DNA of 12,699 nucleotides from positions 1 to 12,699 of the forward strand of contig CAJBPJ010000123.1 of assembly GCA_903957465.1 (NCBI GenBank), in the 5' to 3' direction. Shown piece by piece: positions 7,253 to 12,699 of this stretch; the stretch's first letter is position 1, and each line of letters starts with the position of its first letter. The notes under the pieces were generated by a model. The model was given only the letters and a program-made list of their open reading frames with translations, was not told where the DNA came from and made no database searches. The translations under genes and the position numbers were made by a program. The DNA is from an uncultured Opitutia bacterium (GTDB taxonomy: Bacteria; Verrucomicrobiota; Verrucomicrobiia; Opitutales; UBA953).

Positions 7253-8142
7253 CGGTAATGAAAGGTAATCGTGACGGTCTCATCTTCACCCAGCATAGCT
7301 ACCATATCTGCCCGCCAAGTATCATACGGGGCCGGCATGAGCACAGAGTCCTTACAACTCAAAGCAGCGAGCTCTGGAACAGTAGACGTTAAAATTTCTG
7401 CATTAGTGGCTGTTCCATCGCGGTGTACCGTGAAGCGCACAATAACAATCCCTGCGGCAAAGTCGTCGAACTTCGCGCGCTCCAATAGACTCCACCAACT
7501 CGCTTGAATGGCTTCCATCATGCGCTGCGCATAATCACCATAACTCGAAAAACGGGCATCGAGGGAAACTGTGCCTGCGCGATTAACTCCCACTGGATTA
7601 CGCAAAAGTAAACCGTAGGTCCCAGAAGGCAGTGAAGCCTTGGGCGTCGATGGTGTCTTCACCTGTGGACGTGGCAGTGGTACCGACTGACCCACTCCCG
7701 GCTTCATAGCTATATTGGGTGTGCCTGCTTCTGGCTGAGGTAGCTGAGCGGTAAACGGCTCACTGGGCTTGGGTAAGGCTTGCGTTAACCGAATGTCCTC
7801 AACCGAGACACCCTCGCTTTTGGGGAGCGCCGAACGCGTCGGAAGTGGCTCAGGGATCGGTTGCGCGGCCTTTTGATTCTTCGCTGCGAGAAATGGCGAA
7901 TCCTGAGGTGTCTCGCGATTGCCCTCGTGCGAAACTTGCGCGAGCTGCATCGATTGCGGAAGTTTCTTCTGATCAACCGGGGTAGGCGCAACAAGCACGC
8001 GCGTGCTACGTATAGGCACTATCACATGGTCAGCGAAAGGCGATGACAGCCAAAACCCTAAGACAGAATGCAGGACTACCGTCGACAAAAGTGCCAGAAG
8101 CACCGGACGGGTTTCGTCTCTGACTTCGCCTGGGTAGGGCAT
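7249..8142 (-). CDS. TonB-like energy-transducer or cell-envelope protein
   Basis: A 297-residue protein with TonB/TolA architecture. It has a short cytoplasmic start, one membrane helix at about residues 14-33 (VLLALLSTVVLHSVLGFWLS), then a long Pro/Lys/Gln-rich periplasmic linker (about 40-190, for example PQPEAGTP and PLPRPQVKTP). A compact C-terminal domain contains YAQRMMEAIQASWWSLL and VIVRFTVHRDGTATNAEI and ends ITFHYR. The C-terminal domain fits a TonB-C-like alpha/beta fold that would contact outer-membrane or periplasmic partners. No exbB, exbD or receptor gene is in the window, so energy coupling is not shown; it could be a TolA-like or divergent TonB paralogue. It overlaps the pseudouridine synthase start by 4 bases and lies 64 bases after maf. 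That gap is AT-rich but holds no promoter I would defend. Confidence 0.8.
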   Translation of the reverse strand: MPYPGEVRDETRPVLLALLSTVVLHSVLGFWLSSPFADHVIVPIRSTRVLVAPTPVDQKKLPQSMQLAQVSHEGNRETPQDSPFLAAKNQKAAQPIPEPLPTRSALPKSEGVSVEDIRLTQALPKPSEPFTAQLPQPEAGTPNIAMKPGVGQSVPLPRPQVKTPSTPKASLPSGTYGLLLRNPVGVNRAGTVSLDARFSSYGDYAQRMMEAIQASWWSLLERAKFDDFAAGIVIVRFTVHRDGTATNAEILTSTVPELAALSCKDSVLMPAPYDTWRADMVAMLGEDETVTITFHYR

Positions 8143-8206
8143 GCGATTACACTGCCCGATACAAACGGGTACTCAACTTATAATAACACCATATCTGTTC
8201 AATTTA

Positions 8207-8800
8207 TCACAACAAACGCTGCAAAAGGCCTAATTGACTCAGCCGCTCCTTCAAGAACTCCACCGGAAGCCCCATGATAGTGGAAATAGGAGGCTCGAAG
8301 GACTCGATGATGATTTCCCTGCCCTCCTGAATTCCATAGGCACCCGCTTTATCGAGCGTATTCACCAACCCCATATACCGATTGATAGCTTCATCCGATA
8401 AATTCCGAAAGCGGACTTTTGCAGTAATACAGTGAGATTCTAGCAAGTGTTCGTTTTTGAGTAGCAAACAAATGCCGGTGTGGACGGTGTGCTCGCGACC
8501 GGAGAGCAATTTTAACATCGCACGCGCTTCCTCTAAATTTGCCGGCTTATTCAAAGCACGCTGATCCAGCGCCACAGTGGTATCTGCACCAAGAACAAGT
8601 GCCGCGGGATGAAGCTTAGCCACGGCTGCTGCCTTAAGCTGCGCATTGTGCAGGACCATCTCGCGCGGGTTAGTCAAAGGATCCTCATGCTCTGTCACTG
8701 CAGCCACCACAACCCGATGCGGAATACCTGCCGCCGCTAGCAACTCCGTTCGGCGCGGTGATGCGGAAGCAAGGATCAGCTCAAGCTTGTCGACACTCAC
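8207..8800 (-). CDS. maf: Maf-family nucleoside triphosphate pyrophosphatase
   Basis: A 197-residue cytoplasmic enzyme that hydrolyses nucleoside triphosphates to monophosphates and pyrophosphate, thought to clear non-canonical or excess nucleotides; Maf is historically linked to septum control. Signature motifs: ILASASPRRTELL (SxSPRR, residues 12-17), VLGADTTVALD with Asp73, SGREHTVHTG, and KAGAYGIQE. DTTV and AGAYGIQ resemble the dTTP/UTP-specific YhdE subfamily rather than the 7-methyl-GTP YceF type. The GTG start at 8800 overlaps the hemH stop (GTGA), so translation is probably coupled to hemH. Confidence 0.94.
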   Translation of the reverse strand: MSVDKLELILASASPRRTELLAAAGIPHRVVVAAVTEHEDPLTNPREMVLHNAQLKAAAVAKLHPAALVLGADTTVALDQRALNKPANLEEARAMLKLLSGREHTVHTGICLLLKNEHLLESHCITAKVRFRNLSDEAINRYMGLVNTLDKAGAYGIQEGREIIIESFEPPISTIMGLPVEFLKERLSQLGLLQRLL

Positions 8801-9822
8801 ACGTGCGAAGGCTGCCAGCGCGCCACGCGATCAGCGAGGTATCGCACGTAGACATCCTGGTCATTCAAGCAGGGGATTTGCTGGAAGGACTCTCCACCTG
8901 CGTGCATGAAGTCTTCCTTACCCTCTTCGCTAATTTCCTCAATGGTCTCGAGGCAATCAGCCGTAAAGGCCGGACACATGACCAGAAGATTTTTCACCCC
9001 CTCGGAAGGTAGAGCCTCTAGACGTTTGTCTGTATAGGGCCGCAACCATTGCTCTGGGCCGAAGCGCGACTGGAATGCCAACTCAACTTGATCTTTACGT
9101 AAACCAGCTGCGATGCGGAACAACTCCGTCGTTCGTGTGCACTGGTGCCGGTAACAATTTGCGTGGCTTGGATTAGCAACCTCACAGCAGTTCGGTATTT
9201 TGGTACAGTGGGCTTTGGAAGCATCGCCCTTACGCAGGTGGCGCTCAGGCACGCCGTGGTAAGAGAAGAGCACTTTATCAAACGGCTTACTTAACCAAGG
9301 CTTGGCCGACTCCACTAGCGCATGAATGTAGGCTGGATCGTTGAAGTAAGGCTGAAGCATCTGCCAGCGCATACCCGGAGCGCGCTCAAGCAGCTCTTCT
9401 TGGAACTTTACGACGACCGTCTCGTAACTCGACATCGCATAGTGCGGATACTGCGGCAGGACGAAAACTTCATCCACACCCATCTCTTTAAGTTTATCGA
9501 CTGCTTGAGCACACGAAGGTTCGCCATAACGCATGCCCGTAATAACAGGCAGACCACAGGCTACTTCGAGTTTCTTGCGGAGCTTCTCGGTGGTCACAAG
9601 CAAAGGTGCACCTTCGGGAGTCCAAACCGTTTTATAGGCAGCCGCGGACTTGCGAGGGCGTGTCCGCAAGACAATACCCTCGAGCAATGCGAAGCGGAAA
9701 GCTGCTGGATAATCAATGACGCGCTCGTCGCCCAAAAACTCACGTAAGTAAGTACGGACATCACCCACCGAAGTGCTTTTCGGTGAGCCTAGGTTAAGTA
9801 AAACTACAGCGCGTTTAGACAT
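8797..9822 (-). CDS. hemH: Ferrochelatase
   Basis: A 341-residue enzyme that inserts ferrous iron into protoporphyrin IX, the last step of the protoporphyrin branch. It begins MSKRAVVLLNLGSPKS, the usual ferrochelatase N-terminus. A TTG 45 bases upstream is in frame but would overlap the hemE stop and add an unlike extension, so ATG 9822 is preferred. Further motifs: GMRYGEPS, LPQYPHYAMSSYET, catalytic FSYHGVPERHL with His189, and CPAFTADCLETIEEI with conserved Glu292. After the catalytic His is a cysteine-rich stretch with Cys206, Cys212, Cys213, Cys223 and Cys228, consistent with an internal iron-sulphur site known in one class of bacterial ferrochelatases. The gene follows hemE by 16 bases and overlaps maf. 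Confidence 0.97.
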   Translation of the reverse strand: MSKRAVVLLNLGSPKSTSVGDVRTYLREFLGDERVIDYPAAFRFALLEGIVLRTRPRKSAAAYKTVWTPEGAPLLVTTEKLRKKLEVACGLPVITGMRYGEPSCAQAVDKLKEMGVDEVFVLPQYPHYAMSSYETVVVKFQEELLERAPGMRWQMLQPYFNDPAYIHALVESAKPWLSKPFDKVLFSYHGVPERHLRKGDASKAHCTKIPNCCEVANPSHANCYRHQCTRTTELFRIAAGLRKDQVELAFQSRFGPEQWLRPYTDKRLEALPSEGVKNLLVMCPAFTADCLETIEEISEEGKEDFMHAGGESFQQIPCLNDQDVYVRYLADRVARWQPSHV

Positions 9823-9838
9823 AGGTTTATTGAAAGCA

Positions 9839-10867
9839 TTAGTCACCAGATTGTACGACCGCGTCAACTACCGCGGCAAAAGTTTCAATCTTGGCCTCAG
9901 GGGTAATACCATGCCCGAGATTAAAGATGTGACCTGGGTTGCCAGCGTTATCGGCGAGGACTGCCTTGGTCGCAACAATCGCCTCAGCCGGGCTGCGCGT
10001 CATCCATTCGGGGTCTAAATTACCCTGTAAACAAATCGGACGATTCACGAGCTTACGAACTTCTGAAAGCGGTAGTTCCCAGTCGACACCCAACACAGGC
10101 ACCCCTGTACCCGCGAGAGCGCGAGCATCACGTGATTTACCTTTAGCGTATAAAATAACCGAAGCTCCGGTCGGAAGTTTTTCAAGAACGGCACGGATCC
10201 ATCGCAATGAAAGTCGCTCGTAGGCTTCGCCTTCAAGTAGACCTGCCCAACTATCAAAAATTTGAATGGCATCGGCGCCCGCTGCGAGTTGGCGGTTTAA
10301 ATACTCCGCAACGGTATCTGCGAGAACACCGAGCAGTTTTTCGAAAGTTGCAGGCTGACTACGCGCAAACTCAAGTGTCTTCGGGAATCCTTCAGCGCTG
10401 CCACCATCGACGAGGTAACAGGCCAACGTCCACGGGCTACCGGCAAAGCCTAGCAACGCCTTGGTGTTACCTAGTTCACTGCGTATCTGACGTAACGCGG
10501 CGTAAACATACTCTAAACGATCGGCCGCACCTTGAGGTGAGAGTTTTAGGATATCGGCTTCATTCGCTAAAGCGCGGTCCATTTGAATGCCCCCAGCATC
10601 ACGAAAACGATAAGGTACCCCAAGCGCTTCAGGAACCACTAGGATGTCGCTAAAGAGAATGGCAGCATCGAGCGGGAAGCGGCGGAGCGGCTGAAGGGTG
10701 ACTTCGGTGGCTAAGTCAGGCGTGCGCACCATGGTCACAAAATCGGTCTTCGCCTTGAGGGCACGGTACTCAGGTAAATAACGTCCCGCTTGGCGCATAA
10801 TCCAGACCGGTGTGCGCCCGTGAGGTTCGCACCGCACGGCCTTCAGAAAGCGCTCGCGGGAAGTCAT
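9839..10867 (-). CDS. hemE: Uroporphyrinogen III decarboxylase
   Basis: A 342-residue cytoplasmic enzyme that removes four carboxyl groups from the acetate side chains of uroporphyrinogen III to give coproporphyrinogen III. Hallmark N-terminal motif PVWIMRQAGRYLPEYR (substrate-binding Arg25 and Arg29) and ILFSDILVVPEALG with active-site Asp74 are intact. LACYLVDGGSAEGF, QIFDSWAG and the C-terminal NLGHGITPE are also as expected. Length is normal for the family. It lies 45 bases downstream of hemF and 16 bases upstream of hemH on the same strand, so one transcript is likely. No strong ribosome binding site is visible before ATG 10867. Confidence 0.98.
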   Translation of the reverse strand: MTSRERFLKAVRCEPHGRTPVWIMRQAGRYLPEYRALKAKTDFVTMVRTPDLATEVTLQPLRRFPLDAAILFSDILVVPEALGVPYRFRDAGGIQMDRALANEADILKLSPQGAADRLEYVYAALRQIRSELGNTKALLGFAGSPWTLACYLVDGGSAEGFPKTLEFARSQPATFEKLLGVLADTVAEYLNRQLAAGADAIQIFDSWAGLLEGEAYERLSLRWIRAVLEKLPTGASVILYAKGKSRDARALAGTGVPVLGVDWELPLSEVRKLVNRPICLQGNLDPEWMTRSPAEAIVATKAVLADNAGNPGHIFNLGHGITPEAKIETFAAVVDAVVQSGD

Positions 10868-10912
10868 AGGTCGAGCATTCCAACCATCTGCCAGTTGGCA
10901 AGCGGGGAGGTG

Positions 10913-11791
10913 CTAGACCCACTCACGGGGCTTAATGAAATCGAGCAATGCAGCTTCCGGCGAACCTGCCTCAGGCGAATGACAATACCCCCAACGCGCC
11001 CGCGATGGCATCGACATCAAGATCGACTCTGTGCGGCCGCCTGATTGCAGACCAAAAAGTGTACCACGATCCCAAACTAAATTAAATTCGACGTAACGTC
11101 CGCGACGGATCTCTTGCCATTCAATCTCTCGAGCTCCGTAGGGCATGTCTTTGCGTCGCTGTAAAATATCGCAGAGGGCCGGACCATAAGCTGATCCAAC
11201 TTTTTGCATCATCGCAAAAGCGTTCGCAAAATCACCCTCACTAAAATCATCGAAGAACACTCCCCCGATTCCGCGATTCTCCCCGCGGTGTTTAAGTGAA
11301 AAATATTCGTCGCACCACTTCTTGAAACGCGGGTAAAGCGAACCTGTGGCTTCACGTGATGCCTTATGCCAAGCGATAGCATCTTCCTCGAAGCCATAAA
11401 ACGGGGTGAGATCAAAACCACCACCGAACCACCAAATCGGGTTAGGCCCCTCCGTAGAGAAGAACCGCACGTTCATGTGCGATGTTGGGCAATACGGATT
11501 GAGCGGATGCTGAACCACGGAAACACCCATGGCACGAAAAGGACGTCCAATGAGTTCAGGTCGATGCTGCGTAGCTGAAGGTGGTAGCTTTGTGCCCCTG
11601 ACATCGGAAAAAGCTACCCCACCCTTTTCAATAACGGCACCACCACTGATGACGCGCGTGCGCCCACCGCCCCCTTCAGCACGCTCCCAGGTATCGGTGA
11701 TAAACTTCGCCTTACCATCCACTGCCTCAATCTGGGCACAGAGCTTATCCTGTAACCCAAGGAGGTAGCTGTGTACGGCATCAATATCCAT
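10913..11791 (-). CDS. hemF: Oxygen-dependent coproporphyrinogen III oxidase
   Basis: A 292-residue enzyme that uses molecular oxygen to decarboxylate two propionates of coproporphyrinogen III, forming protoporphyrinogen IX. Motifs: GVSVVQHPLNPYCPTSHMNV with the conserved His95 and His105, WWFGGGFDLTPFYG, GIGGVFFDDF, and near the C-terminus RRGRYVEFNLVWDRGTLFGL followed by GGRTESILMSMP. Full length and intact. It is the first gene of the hemF-hemE-hemH-maf run. ATG 11789-11791 is supported by an AGGAG nine bases upstream. Use of HemF rather than oxygen-independent HemN implies aerobic growth. Confidence 0.98.
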   Translation of the reverse strand: MDIDAVHSYLLGLQDKLCAQIEAVDGKAKFITDTWERAEGGGGRTRVISGGAVIEKGGVAFSDVRGTKLPPSATQHRPELIGRPFRAMGVSVVQHPLNPYCPTSHMNVRFFSTEGPNPIWWFGGGFDLTPFYGFEEDAIAWHKASREATGSLYPRFKKWCDEYFSLKHRGENRGIGGVFFDDFSEGDFANAFAMMQKVGSAYGPALCDILQRRKDMPYGAREIEWQEIRRGRYVEFNLVWDRGTLFGLQSGGRTESILMSMPSRARWGYCHSPEAGSPEAALLDFIKPREWV

Positions 11792-11800
11792 GGGCGTATA

Positions 11801-11805
11801 CTCCT
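11801..11805 (-). promoter_or_regulatory. Ribosome binding site for hemF
   Basis: AGGAG on the minus strand with a nine-base spacer to the hemF ATG. It stands out because most genes in the window lack a clear Shine-Dalgarno, and it fixes the hemF start. Confidence 0.75.
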
Positions 11806-11855
11806 AAAAGTAGACGACGGGTCAACCTCACGCCACACGGCATTTAAAGTAAAGC

Positions 11856-11880
11856 GGGGCTTAAGGCACCCGGAAGCCCC
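11856..11880. repeat. Inverted repeat in the hemF divergent intergenic region
   Basis: GGGGCTT at 11856-11862 and AAGCCCC at 11874-11880, a perfect 7-base inverted repeat around an 11-base loop. It sits about 50 bases upstream of the hemF ribosome binding site and 43 bases before the ATG of the divergent membrane protein. It has no T-tract, so it is not a typical terminator. It might be an operator or leader hairpin, or chance. Confidence 0.4.
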
Positions 11881-11923
11881 ACTGTTGGCTCGCACAAAGT
11901 CAGCCCTCTGCTTGGCTTTCGGC

Positions 11924-12607
11924 ATGACGTCACTCCAAGCACGCCTCGAACTCATGTTCATCGGCCTTGGCATTGTGGCGCTCGCCATACCCTGGATTGC
12001 TTGGGCACGATTACGCACTTTGGAGAAACGCCATGGACGTGTCTTGCTTGTGCGCGGCGTAACCGGCGAACAAGCCGCACGTATCGTTTTGCTGCGCGGC
12101 GAGATTGAACAAGTTCCTGTCGACGAAGCTTTAGACTTTTTAGGGGATAATTACGCCGCCTCTGAGCCAGCCGTAAAACTCGCTCAGCGTACCTATTTTA
12201 GTCGTACACTGTTTGCTGTCGTGCGAGCCGCAGGGGTCGCTGCCCACGGATTACAACACCGCGATCGCGATCGCCGAATCGGACGCCTCGGTCGACTGGA
12301 TGGCGTACTCATTCTCTGGGGAAACGCCTGGCCAATCCTAGCATTAGGAACCCTGCTCTCCCCGGGTCGCTTCACCGGACTCGCCGTTTTTGCAGTGATG
12401 GCTATCGGTCTGGGTATTGCGCAAATTATTTCCCATCGAACAGTCATCGATGCCATCCGCCGTGCGCGCGCAGAACTCGAGGGTGCACGGTTGCTCGACG
12501 GGCACCCTCAAAACGAAATTTCTGACGCGCTCGAAGCTGCCCGCCTTGAGCACCTTGCGCTTTCCGCTAAACGAACCATCTGGGGCGCACTCCGTCCGCG
12601 CAACTAA
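11924..12607 (+). CDS. Degenerate YugP-type membrane zinc-peptidase homologue, probable pseudoenzyme
   Basis: A 227-residue inner-membrane protein with helices at about residues 11-30, 126-145 and 150-170. Layout and motifs follow YugP-type membrane zinc peptidases: GVTGEQAARIVL (45-56) for the family's 'GLTGAEVARRIL' block, then GDNYAAS...VKLAQRTYFSRTLFAVVRAAGVAAH for the 'DHYDP...VYNGRS...AIGVAAH' block. Where the family has AAHEVGHAIQH, this protein has AAHGLQHRDRD (His108, His112). The HExxH site is lost either by Glu-to-Gly change or by a four-residue deletion. The later 'EFNASRRA' glutamate region reads VIDAIRRA, so the third metal ligand also seems absent. Proteolysis is therefore unlikely. 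Start ATG 11924 is chosen because the 51-residue extension to 11771 is basic, unlike the family, and overlaps hemF. Homology is from remembered family patterns. Confidence 0.7.
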   Translation: MTSLQARLELMFIGLGIVALAIPWIAWARLRTLEKRHGRVLLVRGVTGEQAARIVLLRGEIEQVPVDEALDFLGDNYAASEPAVKLAQRTYFSRTLFAVVRAAGVAAHGLQHRDRDRRIGRLGRLDGVLILWGNAWPILALGTLLSPGRFTGLAVFAVMAIGLGIAQIISHRTVIDAIRRARAELEGARLLDGHPQNEISDALEAARLEHLALSAKRTIWGALRPRN

Positions 12608-12613
12608 TCGAGA

Positions 12614-12699
12614 TTATTTCTTTGGGGGTTCAACAGGCGCTGGCTTATCTTTTTCAAATACACGCTCCGCTTCTACCAGTTCAGGTTTAGCGGACTTAC
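12614..12699 (-). CDS. C-terminal fragment of an unidentified protein (runs off window)
   Basis: An open minus-strand frame ending at TAA 12614-12616 gives 27 visible C-terminal residues: a Lys/Pro/Glu-rich tail containing ELVEAERVFEKDKPAP and ending PVEPPKK. It is convergent with the YugP-like gene, six bases away, which fits the tight packing elsewhere. Low-complexity tails of this kind occur on many proteins, so the identity cannot be given. Confidence 0.5.
   Translation of the reverse strand, partial: KSAKPELVEAERVFEKDKPAPVEPPKK

Noticed and set aside
9322..9747. 141-residue plus-strand ORF antisense to hemH, and similar long antisense ORFs at 10207-10653 and 3239-3574
   Set aside because: They lie wholly opposite well-supported genes (hemE for the second, the giant gene for the third), show no recognisable motifs, and have composition expected of shadow frames.
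9823..9867. TTG start extending HemH by 15 residues
   Set aside because: It would overlap the hemE stop, and MSKRAVVLLNLGSP at 9822 is the normal ferrochelatase beginning.
11797..11825. TTGACC plus AGTATA promoter-like pair for hemF
   Set aside because: The -10 candidate coincides with the hemF ribosome binding site, so transcripts would start after it. Not usable as a promoter for this start.
11771..11923. Upstream in-frame extension of the YugP-like gene adding 51 residues
   Set aside because: The extra segment is basic, has no family resemblance, overlaps the hemF start on the other strand and covers the intergenic inverted repeat. The ATG at 11924 places the first membrane helix where the family has it.

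Overview
This window looks like a compact piece of a verrucomicrobial chromosome, probably from the Opitutae or a related group. The best taxonomic signal is the 860-residue minus-strand protein at 2043-4625. Its N-terminal hydrophobic segment, GIGQLQQYLGPDRR motif, FNVNTDNPLAWKAFLES block and C-terminal domain match what I know of the large 'Verru_Chthon cassette protein A' type proteins, which are characteristic of Verrucomicrobia. Other genes fit a Gram-negative aerobe: a TonB-like protein, a DUF192 lipoprotein, aerobic HemF, and generally weak Shine-Dalgarno sites. Taxonomy is inferred from protein style only; no rRNA or tRNA gene is present.

Layout. (1) 1-770, plus: the 3' part of a polyprenyl diphosphate synthase, followed by a 34-residue one-helix membrane ORF that overlaps its stop codon. 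(2) 771-1268, minus: a DUF192 lipoprotein, abutting the small ORF tail to tail. (3) 1329-2030, plus: a class I methyltransferase. (4) 2043-4625, minus: the giant pseudopilin-like protein. (5) 4701-5390, plus: an orphan NarL/LuxR response regulator, divergent from the giant gene, ending in a strong symmetrical terminator. (6) 5452-6252, minus: an exported Ala/Glu/Lys-rich repeat protein. (7) 6422-8142, minus: a TonB-like gene and an RluA-type pseudouridine synthase with a 4-base overlap. (8) 8207-11791, minus: hemF-hemE-hemH-maf, a haem operon with tight spacing. (9) 11924-12607, plus: a membrane protein related to YugP zinc peptidases that has lost the HExxH site. (10) 12614-12699, minus: the C-terminal end of an unidentified protein.

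How the genes work together. HemE makes coproporphyrinogen III, HemF oxidises it to protoporphyrinogen IX, and HemH inserts iron into protoporphyrin IX. The protoporphyrinogen oxidase step between HemF and HemH is not encoded here. Maf is translationally coupled to hemH. The remaining genes are not obviously one pathway.

No gene-free stretch exceeds 300 bases. The longest gaps are 6253-6421 (169 bases; a weak candidate promoter and otherwise nothing recognisable) and 11792-11923 (132 bases; a ribosome binding site for hemF and an inverted repeat). Convergent gene pairs lie 0, 12 and 6 bases apart. I see no insertion sequence, CRISPR array, tRNA or phage gene. The least explained items are the degenerate YugP-like protein, the small membrane ORF, the exported repeat protein, and the giant pseudopilin-like protein next to an orphan regulator.
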